From assembly GCA_023415845.1 (NCBI GenBank), contig JAEZJB010000281.1:1-16515 (forward strand): a stretch of DNA of 16,515 nt. Direction: 5' to 3'. Positions 1-7,191 of this stretch are shown piece by piece. A program made the translations under genes and the position numbers. The stretch is from Chloroflexota bacterium (lineage in GTDB: Bacteria; Chloroflexota; Chloroflexia; Thermomicrobiales; UBA6265). Numbering within the stretch: the first letter of the stretch is position 1; each line of letters opens with the position of its first letter. A model generated the notes under the pieces. That model did no database searches. It was given only the letters and a program-made list of their open reading frames with translations, and was not told the DNA's origin.

Positions 1-2
1 CG

Positions 3-584
3 CATCGGAACACACCATTCGAGCGCGCACGGTTCGAGGCCGGAGCGCAACGGTTCCTCGATATCTCCGAGCCGGACTACGGTGTGGCGCTCCTGAACGA
101 CGGCAAATATGGTCACTCGGTGCTGGGGAACACGCTGGGTATCTCACTGGTTCGCGGGCCTTTGCATCCCGACCCATTTGCGGATGAGGGCGAGCACCAC
201 TTCAGCTACGCGATGCTGCCTCATACCGGGGACTGGGTGACTGGCGGTGTGGTGAAGGCCGCACAGGAGTTCAACGCGCCAATGATCGCGCTGGCGGGAG
301 ACGTGGAGTCCGTGCGCGGACCACTGGTGACACTCGGAGGGCTGGAACTGGGGTTCTCGGCGCTCAAGCAGGCGCATGACGAGAACGGGTTGATTCTTCG
401 TGTGTACGAGCCGCACGGGGCGAGTGGGGAAGCAACCCTGACATTTGATCGACCAGTCACATCCGTGTCGCGAGTCTCGATTCTGGAAGAGGATGTGGAC
501 GAGGAAGTCGAACACAAGGACAGCACGATCACGCTGAACCTACGACCATGGGAGCTTGTCTCGTTACGGATCGTGCTGCAGTAA
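3..584 (+). CDS. Alpha-mannosidase, GH38 family, C-terminal fragment
   Basis: The reading frame is open from the left edge (first full codon at base 3) to TAA at 582-584, giving the last 193 residues of a larger protein. The start HRNTPFERARFEAGA, followed by YGVALLNDGKYG and then RGPLHPDPFADEGEHHFSYAMLPH, is the recognisable C-terminal beta-rich region of GH38 alpha-mannosidases, which remove alpha-linked mannose from oligosaccharides. The catalytic N-terminal domain (zinc site and nucleophile Asp) lies outside the window, so activity cannot be judged. The end, with a hydrophobic strand LNLRPWELVSLRIVLQ, is the usual family terminus, so the 3' end looks intact. No signal peptide can be assessed. 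A carbohydrate importer lies 2 kb away on the opposite strand, which suggests but does not prove a shared oligosaccharide substrate. Family assignment is firm; substrate is inferred. Confidence 0.88.
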   Translation, partial: HRNTPFERARFEAGAQRFLDISEPDYGVALLNDGKYGHSVLGNTLGISLVRGPLHPDPFADEGEHHFSYAMLPHTGDWVTGGVVKAAQEFNAPMIALAGDVESVRGPLVTLGGLELGFSALKQAHDENGLILRVYEPHGASGEATLTFDRPVTSVSRVSILEEDVDEEVEHKDSTITLNLRPWELVSLRIVLQ

Positions 585-743
585 GCGCTTGAGCCGACAA
601 CCAGGGCGGACGACAGCCGACCTGGGTTGCGACGAATGGATGCATTCCTGACCATCCGCGGCGGGTCCACCCGGCACCGGGCCGCTGAGATGGACGTTGG
701 AACGGAAGTTCTCGTCGAGCGGAGACGTGTCACGAGTCAGGAC

Positions 744-773
744 AGGGGAGGTTGCTAACGACCTCCCCTTTCT
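744..773 (+). terminator. Rho-independent-like terminator after the mannosidase
   Basis: AGGGGAGGT at 744-752 pairs perfectly with ACCTCCCCT at 761-769 around an 8-nt loop. Only a short pyrimidine run (TTCT) follows, so termination may be partial. It sits 160 bases after the mannosidase stop and before recJ, separating two functionally unrelated genes. The rest of the 585-876 spacer shows no convincing ORF. Confidence 0.6.
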
Positions 774-833
774 CGCTGGCGTGCAAACCGGCAAGCGGTG
801 ATACGAGGGAGGACAGGATCGGGCCGGGTGATC

Positions 834-842
834 TGCTAGCAT
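834..842 (+). promoter_or_regulatory. Possible extended -10 promoter for recJ
   Basis: TG at 834-835, one base, then TAGCAT at 837-842 resembles an extended -10 element (four of six matches to TATAAT). No good -35 box sits 16-18 bases upstream. Transcription would begin near 849, leaving a short leader before the ATG at 877 and an implausibly short one before the ATG at 862. Confidence 0.3.
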
Positions 843-876
843 TCGATGATGTTGTACGTTCATGTACGAGGCGCGA

Positions 877-2607
877 ATGTCCACCCGACCCCTGATCGAC
901 ACCCGGCCCATCTGGATCGAACCGGAGAAGATTCCATCACCGGCAGCGATTGCCGGACTCGACCCCAATCCGCTGGTGGCCGCGATTCTTTACCGGCGAG
1001 GGGTGCGGAGGCCCGAAGAGGGCTACGCGTTCACGCATCCCACCGAGCAGGCGTTGCCTTCACCGGCCAGGTTGCCCGGCATGCCCGAGGCGGTGGAACG
1101 CCTGGCGCGAGCGATTGCTGACGAGGAAGTCGTCGGGATTTTCGGTGATTATGACGCCGACGGTATTACGTCAACAGCAATCATGGCGAGCGCTCTGCAG
1201 ACAACCCTTCCTGGAGACAAGGTCCTGACCCGTCTTCCGCAACGATCGGAAGGGTACGGGCTGAATCGTGCTGCAATCAAAGAGTTCGCGCGGGCAGGAG
1301 TAACGCTGCTGATCGCGGTGGACTGTGCGAGTTCCGATGCGGATCATGCGGAACTTGCGCGCGACGCCGGCATGGATGTGCTGATCATCGATCATCACCA
1401 CATGGACAGTGATGGACCGGACGGCGCGATCGTGGTTAATCCCCAGTTGCAGCAGGACGAAGACCTGAAGCACCTGACAGCCGCAGGAGCGGCGTGGCTG
1501 GTGGTGCGTGGGTTGGCAGATCGGGGAATCGATGTCTCACCGACGTTCGGGACGGATGCGTCACCGTACCTGGACCTGGTCGCGCTGGGCACCGTGGCCG
1601 ATGTTGCTCCACTCGATGGCGTAAACCGGGCGATGGTGGCCAGGGGCCTGGAGATGATGCGACAGGGCGCTCGTCCCGGGCTGAATGCCCTGATCGAAGT
1701 GGCGGGTCTCGATCGAGCCGCCCTGAAGTCCACCGACATCGCCTACTCGCTGGCACCGCGGCTGAACGCGCCGGGTCGCATGGCGTCGCCTGATGTGGGG
1801 TTGGCACTGATCCTGGCACCGAACATCGCGGCGGCGCGAACCCTTGCTCGCGAGGTAGAAGAGGTGAACCGGCTCCGCAAGGCTCGCGGCGCGAAAATCC
1901 ACGAAGAGGCATGGCTTGCGCTGTGCCAGGAGCCGGGCTGGGAAGCTCGAGTGGTATTCACCGCTCACAGCCGCCACTGGGAGCCAGGGTTGATCGGGGC
2001 TGTGGCATCGCGGCTGGCGGATGAAATGCGGCGGCCGGTAATTCTCTTCAACGAGTCAGATGGTCACCTGTCAGGTTCTGCCCGGTCGGTGGAAGGGTTC
2101 AACCTGATGACCTCGCTGCAGGCCGCCGAGCCAATCCTGACCCGATACGGTGGACACAGCCTGGCCGCCGGCGTCGCGCTCAGGTTGGAACATATCAACG
2201 ACCTGGGGACGTACCTCGAAACGGAAGTGATACGGCAGGGTGTGACCGTGCCGATGCCAGCGCACTTGCGGATCGACGCGACGCTGCCAGCCGACTATCT
2301 GCGCATAGACACACCGCGAGAGCTGGCACGGCTGGAGCCGTTTGGACGGGGCAACGAAGAGCCGATGCTGGCGATCAGGGATGCGGAACTCACCCGCTAT
2401 GACGCGATGGGGAGCGACCGAAAACACCTCAAGCTGACGATACGGGCAAAAGGGCGATCGGTGGAAGCAGTGCTGTGGGGCGGAGCGTGGCGCTCGATGG
2501 AACTCGTCGGCGTGCGACGCGTGGACCTGGTTGGCCGCCTCTCCATCAACAGCTGGAATGGACGCGAGAAGCTGCAGATGACGCTTGAGGATTTTCGGGC
2601 CGCCTGA
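877..2607 (+). CDS. recJ: Single-stranded-DNA-specific exonuclease RecJ
   Basis: A 576-residue protein of normal RecJ length, a 5'-3' ssDNA exonuclease of recombination and repair. Numbering from the ATG at 877: the DHH phosphoesterase core shows DYDADG (91-96), VDCAS (148-152, usually VDCGI), IIDHHH (170-175) and GTVADV (238-243). LNAPGRM follows near 296. The DHHA1 domain ends with GGHSLAAG (425-432), and a C-terminal OB-fold-like region (about 460-570) contains FGRGNEEP. An in-frame ATG at 862 would add five residues, but GAGG at 868-871 sits five bases before the ATG at 877, so I prefer 877. The metal-binding Asp and His residues are present, so the enzyme should be active. It appears monocistronic, with hairpins on both sides. 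Assignment is secure. Confidence 0.95.
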   Translation: MSTRPLIDTRPIWIEPEKIPSPAAIAGLDPNPLVAAILYRRGVRRPEEGYAFTHPTEQALPSPARLPGMPEAVERLARAIADEEVVGIFGDYDADGITSTAIMASALQTTLPGDKVLTRLPQRSEGYGLNRAAIKEFARAGVTLLIAVDCASSDADHAELARDAGMDVLIIDHHHMDSDGPDGAIVVNPQLQQDEDLKHLTAAGAAWLVVRGLADRGIDVSPTFGTDASPYLDLVALGTVADVAPLDGVNRAMVARGLEMMRQGARPGLNALIEVAGLDRAALKSTDIAYSLAPRLNAPGRMASPDVGLALILAPNIAAARTLAREVEEVNRLRKARGAKIHEEAWLALCQEPGWEARVVFTAHSRHWEPGLIGAVASRLADEMRRPVILFNESDGHLSGSARSVEGFNLMTSLQAAEPILTRYGGHSLAAGVALRLEHINDLGTYLETEVIRQGVTVPMPAHLRIDATLPADYLRIDTPRELARLEPFGRGNEEPMLAIRDAELTRYDAMGSDRKHLKLTIRAKGRSVEAVLWGGAWRSMELVGVRRVDLVGRLSINSWNGREKLQMTLEDFRAA

Positions 2608-2643
2608 CACGGCTATCGATCGATTGGGAATGCGAGGCACGGC

Positions 2644-2678
2644 AAGACGGCTCGGATTTTGTCGTCCGAGCCGTCTTT
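2644..2678. terminator. Strong terminator hairpin between convergent genes
   Basis: A 13-bp perfect stem, 2644-2656 against 2665-2677, encloses the loop TTTTGTCG. On the plus strand it is followed by a T-rich stretch (TTTCATCATTTCG) and so serves recJ. It also lies just past the stop of the minus-strand permease at 2702, so it may act on both transcripts, although the minus side lacks a T tract. Confidence 0.85.
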
Positions 2679-2701
2679 CATCATTTCGTCATCTTCGACG
2701 T

Positions 2702-3631
2702 CTAGCCCTTGACGGCACCAGCCGTGAGACCGGCAATGATGCGCCGTTGAACGATCAGAACACCGACGAGCAACGGCACCGTGACGACAACCGCAGCCGC
2801 CATGCGGACCGCGAATGGCAATTCGAATTGCTGATTACCCGTGAACTCGGAGATCGCGACCTGCACGGTTTTCGCCGAATAGGTGAGCGTGAAGGTGCGG
2901 GCATACAGATATTCCGACCAGGCGGCGATGAATGCGAGCAAGGCGGTAGTGACCATGCCTGGCACCGCGAGCGGCATGAGTACCTGGCGGAGCGCCTGCA
3001 TGGGGGTAGCGCCATCTACCAAGGCGGCCTGCTCCAGCTCGGCGGGCATGGCACGGAAGAAGTTCGTCAGCACCCAGACGGTGAACGGCAGCGTAAAGGT
3101 GAGGTAGACGATAACGAGACCCCAGAGGGTGTTGTAGGCCCCGGTGTCCTGCATGATCTGGAAGAGCGAGCCGAGAATGGCGATGGCCGGGAACATGGTC
3201 ATCGAGAGAATGAGATAGAGGATGATTGTGCGTCCGCGGAAATTCAGGCGACCCAGGGCATAGGCGCCCAATGTGCCAAACAGCAGAGCCAGCACCACTA
3301 CCGAGAACGACACGATGGTCGAGTTTAGCAGCGCCCGCATGAAGTTCGAATTCTCGAACACGGTGCGGTAGTGGTCGAAGGTGATGTCCTGCGGCCAGAA
3401 CTTCACCGGGACCACATAGAGGTCATTCGTGGGAGTTAATGACGACACCACGGCCCAGTAGAATGGGAACAGGGTGTAGACAACGATCACGACAATCAGG
3501 ATCCAGAACCAGATCCGTCCCAGCAGCCTTGGCCAGTTCGTCCGCCGATCCGTGGAATACGATTGCCTGATGCGGTCCAGATCCGATTGCGACGTATTGA
3601 TCGCGTTGATCTGTGGGGAGTCTGTTGCCAT
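2702..3631 (-). CDS. Carbohydrate ABC transporter permease, MalG/UgpE-like
   Basis: A 309-residue inner-membrane permease subunit of a sugar importer (binding-protein-dependent transport, family CUT1). Six hydrophobic segments can be placed at roughly 40-62, 104-126, 136-158, 170-190, 226-246 and 276-296. The EAA loop that docks the ATPase is seen at 198-225 as ELEQAALVDGATPMQAL and onward, ending in LPLAVPG-like sequence (here MPLAVPG). The start is ATG at 3631-3629, preceded by GAGGAGGG that overlaps the last codons of the upstream permease. An in-frame TTG at 3646 would lie inside that Shine-Dalgarno site, so I reject it. Only one base separates this start from the upstream TAG, implying translational coupling. 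It is the last gene of the three-gene operon. The transported sugar cannot be read from the permease. Confidence 0.93.
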   Translation of the reverse strand: MATDSPQINAINTSQSDLDRIRQSYSTDRRTNWPRLLGRIWFWILIVVIVVYTLFPFYWAVVSSLTPTNDLYVVPVKFWPQDITFDHYRTVFENSNFMRALLNSTIVSFSVVVLALLFGTLGAYALGRLNFRGRTIILYLILSMTMFPAIAILGSLFQIMQDTGAYNTLWGLVIVYLTFTLPFTVWVLTNFFRAMPAELEQAALVDGATPMQALRQVLMPLAVPGMVTTALLAFIAAWSEYLYARTFTLTYSAKTVQVAISEFTGNQQFELPFAVRMAAAVVVTVPLLVGVLIVQRRIIAGLTAGAVKG

Positions 3632-3632
3632 G

Positions 3633-4601
3633 CTAACCCTCCTCAACGCTGACGAGACGTGAATAGCCGAGCACCATCAGACCGATGCACAGGAAGACCA
3701 CAACCGCGGCGGCCGAGCCGGCACCGATGCGTTGTGACCCGATAATCAGATTCTGGGTGTAGATCGCGACCGTCATCGTGTCTGAAGCTGCCTGCTTGAG
3801 CACGTAGATGAGGTCAAAGACCCGGAACGAGTCCATGGTGCGAAAGATGAGGGCGACAAGCAGCGCTGGCTTCACCAAGGGCAGGGTCATTTGCCAGAAC
3901 TGTTGCCATTTGTTCGCGCCATCAACGTACGACGCTTCGTAGACGTCGGAGGGGATGATCTGAAGTCCCGCCAACAGGAGCAAGGCCATAAACGGCGTTG
4001 TTTTCCAGACGTCGATGGCGACCATCGCACCCAATGCAGTCGACTTATTGGCGATCCAGGCAAAATTACGACTTTCGTCCATCAACCCCAGGCGAATAAA
4101 GATTGAGTTGATTACGCCGTACCGGTCATTCAGCATCCAGCTCCAGAGGAGCGACGAAACGACGGTGGGAATCGCCCAGGGAACAAGCATCGACGTGCGG
4201 ACAAGCCCACGCCCCTTGAATGACGAGTGGATGGTGAGGGCGATGATCATGCCCAGTACGGCTTCAAGCGTCACGGATGAGACCGTGAAGATGACCGTGT
4301 TCTGCAGCGAGCGCCACCACTGGTCGTCCTCAAACAGTCGGCGGTAGTTGTCCCACCCGACATTGCGGACCTCACGCGCACTGGCAAGCCGGGTATTGGT
4401 AAAGCTGAGCCGGAACGTTTCGAACAAGGGATAGATAGCGACAACGAAGACGACAAGGAGGCTTGGGAGGACCAGAAGCCATCCGAGGCGCTCCTGCTGG
4501 CGACCCACTGCGGTTTTCGGCCCCCGGAGACCGGCAAAGCGTCGGGAGTCGGCACGAGGCACTGGTGGAGCAACTTCCACCGCCGTGATTTCAGGTTCCA
4601 T
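3633..4601 (-). CDS. Carbohydrate ABC transporter permease, MalF/UgpA-like
   Basis: A 322-residue inner-membrane subunit that pairs with the MalG-like permease encoded next. A cytoplasmic N-terminal tail of about 40 residues precedes the first segment (WLLVLPSLLVVFVVAIYPLF, 41-60). Further hydrophobic segments lie near 103-125, 135-157, 188-210, 245-265 and 295-312. The EAA loop is at 220-246 (VYEASYVDGANKWQQFWQMT and onward to LPLVKPA). The ATG at 4601 has GAGGAGGGGG a few bases upstream; an in-frame GTG at 4619 sits before that site and is unlikely. The gene follows the binding-protein gene after a 96-bp spacer holding a 14-bp hairpin. SFTNTRL and the loop sequence are standard for CUT1 sugar importers; the substrate is not determined by this subunit. 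Confidence 0.93.
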   Translation of the reverse strand: MEPEITAVEVAPPVPRADSRRFAGLRGPKTAVGRQQERLGWLLVLPSLLVVFVVAIYPLFETFRLSFTNTRLASAREVRNVGWDNYRRLFEDDQWWRSLQNTVIFTVSSVTLEAVLGMIIALTIHSSFKGRGLVRTSMLVPWAIPTVVSSLLWSWMLNDRYGVINSIFIRLGLMDESRNFAWIANKSTALGAMVAIDVWKTTPFMALLLLAGLQIIPSDVYEASYVDGANKWQQFWQMTLPLVKPALLVALIFRTMDSFRVFDLIYVLKQAASDTMTVAIYTQNLIIGSQRIGAGSAAAVVVFLCIGLMVLGYSRLVSVEEG

Positions 4602-4626
4602 GGAGCCCCCTCCTCTCACCCTAAGG

Positions 4627-4664
4627 GAGGAAACCGGGCGCCATTGCTGACGCCCGGTTTCCTC
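4627..4664. terminator. Intercistronic hairpin between binding protein and permeases
   Basis: A 14-bp perfect stem, 4627-4640 against 4651-4664, with a 10-nt loop. It lies between the stop of the binding-protein gene (4698) and the start of the first permease (4601), all transcribed right to left. On the minus strand it is followed by a pyrimidine-rich but not T-rich stretch, so it is more likely a partial terminator or an RNA-stabilising stem than a full stop. Such stems are known in importer operons, where the binding protein is needed in excess. Confidence 0.75.
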
Positions 4665-4697
4665 ATTTCAGCGATTCGGTTTCACAACTGAGTCTCG

Positions 4698-6122
4698 CTA
4701 GAGATCAGCCATGATGTCTTCGAGATCGCTGGAAATGCTATCGACCTTCTCATTGACGTCAGAGCCCGTGAGGATCTCGTTGACGCCCGTGAAGTAGACC
4801 TGCGACACCTCACCGTAGAGGTCGGCAGAGGCCGTTGATGGACGAGCAACCGAGCCGGTGGCGAATGTGTCGTAGAGATCGCCAAAGAAGGGGTTCGCAG
4901 CAAGGATGTCCGCATCCTGATAGAGGTCGCCGATCGTCGGGAGGGCGGAGCGCTCGATGGCGCGGGCCTTCTGCAACTCAGGCGAGACCATATAGGCGGC
5001 GAATGCCTTGGCGGCGTCCTGGTTCTGGGAGTAATTGGAGACGAACATCTGCCAACCACCCAACGTGGCGGCATGGGAAGCCCCATCGCCGCTGCCCATT
5101 GGCAGCTGGGTGATGTTGAATACGTCCTTGATCACCGAGTCGTCAGCGGCGCTCAAGACATACGCGTACGGCCAGTTGCGGTGGAAGGCACAGTTGCCAC
5201 CCTGCCAGACGGCGCGGGAGTCTTCCTCCATGTAGCCAGTGACGGCTTCAGGAGCAATAGTGCCAACCCAGCTCGCGGCCAACTCGAATGCGCCCTTGGC
5301 CTGGTCGTTATTGACGGTAACTGATCCGTCGGAGTCGATGATGGTGCCGCCACCATTGGAGAACTGCCACTCAAGCGCGTTGCAGGTAAGGCCTTCGTAG
5401 GCACCGCCCTGGAAAGTAAAGCCAGTGAAGGCCGAGTTATCGGCGACTTCACCATCCATGATGGTCTGCGCCATCTCGGTCAGTTCGTCCCAGGTCTCAG
5501 GTGGCGCCGAGTACCCGTACTTCTCGAGCAGGTCGGTGCGGTAGTAGAGCAGACCGGCATCGGTAAACCATGGCAACCCGACGAGCTTCCCGTCGACCGT
5601 GTTGTTCTCCATGATCCGATCGAAGAAACCAATGTCGCCGACCTGGTCGGTAAGGTCGACGGCGTGGGAGGCAAAGATACCGGGCCAGATCACATCGATC
5701 TGGGCTACGTCGATATCGCTCGACTGCGCAGCCATGGTTTGCAGCAGGAAGGTCAAGCGTTCGGTGGCGGATTCGGCACCCTTGATGTAATTGACGGTGG
5801 CACCAGTGGCTTCGGCAAACTTGTCGCAGCACGCCTGGTCAAATGGCGCTCCTGGACCGTCCGAGGCGAGCATCACGTTGAGCGTGGCACCGGAGAGGTC
5901 GGGAAGACCCTCGGGTACCGTGATCGACCAACCGGCAGGTTGCGCCTCGGCAGCTGGTGAGGCGTCCTGTGCGGCAGCGCCATGAGCAGCGAGGATGGTC
6001 CCCATCATCGAGCCAGAGAGCCCAAGAAGTGCACCGCGCTTCATCGCTTCGCGCCGTGAGATACGGCCCGAGAATGACGCGCGCATGAGCTCGTTAACCG
6101 GATTTGGCAGATACTCTTTCAC
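4698..6122 (-). CDS. Sugar ABC transporter substrate-binding protein, Tat-exported
   Basis: A 474-residue extracellular solute-binding protein (SBP family 1) that delivers a sugar to the two permeases downstream. The N terminus has SRREAMKR (22-29) followed by a weakly hydrophobic stretch and AHGAAAQ, a twin-arginine signal with likely cleavage near residue 51. There is no lipobox Cys, so retention at the surface is unexplained. SSDIDVAQIDVIWPG (134-148), then LPWFTDAGLLYYRTDLLEKYG, strongly resembles trehalose/maltose-binding proteins (ThuE, TMBP, LpqY type), so an alpha-glucoside such as trehalose or maltose is a reasonable but unproven ligand. The start is GTG at 6122-6120 with GAGGAGG seven bases upstream. 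It leads the operon, and no MsmX/UgpC-type ATPase gene accompanies it, implying a shared ATPase encoded elsewhere. Confidence 0.93.
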   Translation of the reverse strand: MKEYLPNPVNELMRASFSGRISRREAMKRGALLGLSGSMMGTILAAHGAAAQDASPAAEAQPAGWSITVPEGLPDLSGATLNVMLASDGPGAPFDQACCDKFAEATGATVNYIKGAESATERLTFLLQTMAAQSSDIDVAQIDVIWPGIFASHAVDLTDQVGDIGFFDRIMENNTVDGKLVGLPWFTDAGLLYYRTDLLEKYGYSAPPETWDELTEMAQTIMDGEVADNSAFTGFTFQGGAYEGLTCNALEWQFSNGGGTIIDSDGSVTVNNDQAKGAFELAASWVGTIAPEAVTGYMEEDSRAVWQGGNCAFHRNWPYAYVLSAADDSVIKDVFNITQLPMGSGDGASHAATLGGWQMFVSNYSQNQDAAKAFAAYMVSPELQKARAIERSALPTIGDLYQDADILAANPFFGDLYDTFATGSVARPSTASADLYGEVSQVYFTGVNEILTGSDVNEKVDSISSDLEDIMADL

Positions 6123-6149
6123 CGTTTGTCCTCCTCAGTGAGTTCTTTC

Positions 6150-6171
6150 GCGCCATGGAAGACCATGGTGC
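6150..6171. promoter_or_regulatory. Inverted repeat CCATGG-N4-CCATGG in the importer leader
   Basis: GCGCCATGG at 6150-6158 pairs with CCATGGTGC at 6163-6171 (nine pairs, one G-T wobble) across AAGA. It ends 28 bases upstream of the importer GTG start on the minus strand. It may be an operator for a sugar-responsive repressor or a leader RNA stem; the sequence alone does not decide. Confidence 0.45.
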
Positions 6172-6311
6172 TTCGGTGTTGACCCTGATCCCTGTGGATC
6201 CATCCGGGACGATTTCCCGATGCCGCCCTGGGCACGAGATTTCGCCGCAAGGCTCGTTGATTGGAGCTTCAACGAAGGTGATACACCGTGAACCGCACAC
6301 TCGTCAAGCAT

Positions 6312-6334
6312 TGGTGGGATCATGGGGACTCGAA
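6312..6334 (-). other. tRNA 3'-end remnant, candidate attachment site
   Basis: Read on the minus strand, this segment has TTCGAGTCC at the T-loop position, then CCATGATCCCA, then CCA. The distance from the first T to the terminal A is exactly 23 nt, as from T54 to A76 in a tRNA. The residues that should form the other half of the T stem (upstream, TAATA) do not pair with CCCCA, and no D arm, anticodon arm or GGGATCA acceptor half is present. It is therefore a fragment, not a functional gene. Fragments like this typically mark the distal att site of an element that integrated into a tRNA gene, or a decayed tRNA. If att, the element would lie at higher coordinates. Confidence 0.45.
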
Positions 6335-6383
6335 TATTAGGCCAAGAGCAACTTCACTATCTGAATATTCATTTTACGAATAT
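6332..6383. repeat. Three GAATAT copies in an AT-rich block
   Basis: GAATAT occurs at 6332-6337, 6363-6368 (inside the palindrome GAATATTC, 6363-6370) and 6378-6383. By my count 6331-6480 is about 39% G+C, and 6361-6390 about 23%, far below the surrounding genes. The cluster may be the promoter/operator region of the importer operon or a remnant of foreign DNA. No convincing -35/-10 pair could be assigned on either strand. Confidence 0.4.
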
Positions 6384-6386
6384 CCT

Positions 6387-6640
6387 TTATTGCACTACAT
6401 GCATATTGACATCTTGTGTCTCACCAAGCGGTTACGAATGTCGAATGGCGTTTTGGGTTATTCATCGCTCAGTTCGTCAAATTCGGATGCCGCCGGGATG
6501 GTGTACTCCATCCCGTTAGAGAAGGAATCCGGGAGGCTGGCATGGTGGCCTGGCCAAGCATCGGTCTGGCCAGTGCATAACGGCGACAGGACGACACGGA
6601 CGCGGAGCGCGGCGAACCATATTCAAAAGGAAGGCTCAGC
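6387..6640. other. Non-coding spacer with a small GC-rich hairpin
   Basis: No believable gene is seen here on either strand. The spacer holds an 8-bp stem CGGGATGG (6494-6501) / CCATCCCG (6508-6515) with a 6-nt loop. It lies about 125 bases beyond the stop of the minus-strand gene at 6641 and lacks a T tract, so its role as a terminator is doubtful. The right half has normal high G+C. Confidence 0.4.
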
Positions 6641-7078
6641 CTAAGAGGGACTTTCGCCGTCGGGCAATTCAAAGCGCCCGGTTTTTCGAGTCAGCACCAG
6701 GCGGTACACCACTTGCTCGGGCGTAAACGGAGGTCGGTCACTCTGGTCGCCAAAGAGCACACGGTGGGCATACGCGCGATCGTCGGGGGTGATGAGTTCC
6801 TCATAGGTGCCGTCCGCGATCACACTGGACCACCGGTCTTCGGCGGTCGCCTCGTCGACTTCAAACGAGACCAGCGGCTGGGCACGCATGATTTCGATCT
6901 TGCGGCCGTAACCGCTCACGGCATACGCGGCGTGGCCGTCGTATCCGTAGGCGAGCGGGACGAGAAATGGACGGTCTTCTCCGTCAGAACTCGTCGCGCA
7001 GCAAGCGATACGGCCCACAAGCGCGGTCTGGAGCAGATGCTCGATCGCGTCATCACCTAGAACGTAGATTTTCCCCAT
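6641..7078 (-). CDS. PNPOx-like FMN-binding protein
   Basis: A 145-residue split-barrel flavin protein related to pyridoxamine 5'-phosphate oxidase (Pyridox_ox_2/NimA-like group). Visible features are VGRIACCATS (21-30), then PFLVPLAYGYDGHAAYAVSGYGRKIEIMR (roughly 37-65), the strand and phosphate-binding region of this family, and PLVSFEVDEA followed by WSSVIADGTYEEL. Length matches the family. The frame remains open 93 codons upstream, but the family alignment begins at the ATG at 7078; AGGAAAG lies about 11 bases before it, a little far. Relatives bind FMN, F420 or haem, and exact reactions are mostly unknown, so a true PNP oxidase role should not be assumed. It lies 113 bp downstream of the anchored unknown protein on the same strand and could be co-transcribed. 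Confidence 0.85.
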   Translation of the reverse strand: MGKIYVLGDDAIEHLLQTALVGRIACCATSSDGEDRPFLVPLAYGYDGHAAYAVSGYGRKIEIMRAQPLVSFEVDEATAEDRWSSVIADGTYEELITPDDRAYAHRVLFGDQSDRPPFTPEQVVYRLVLTRKTGRFELPDGESPS

Positions 7079-7191
7079 TGATGGCTGTGCTTTCCTGTTC
7101 TGGTGCGAAAGGGGCATTCCCCAACTCAGGCGGGAAGGATACCGTGCAGAGTTCGCGCCGCGCCGAGCGGCGGTGCCATGCGACGCCTGCC

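Noticed and set aside
585..770. T-box-like leader before recJ
   Set aside because: The hairpin at 744-769 and structured upstream sequence invite the idea, but the conserved GGGTGG-ACCGCG T-box element and specifier loop are absent, and recJ is not a usual target.
2585..3328. 247-codon plus-strand frame opposite the MalG-like permease
   Set aside because: The translation is Glu/His/Arg-rich and without recognisable motifs, an antisense shadow of a hydrophobic permease. It also crosses the terminator stem.
6406..6411. Perfect TTGACA as a plus-strand -35 box
   Set aside because: No -10 element at 16-19 bases downstream and no plus-strand gene follows.
6288..6644. Plus-strand open frame of 118 codons in the spacer
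   Set aside because: Its N-terminal part is the antisense shadow of the tRNA-like segment, the composition is not protein-like, it crosses the AT-rich block, and there is no ribosome site.
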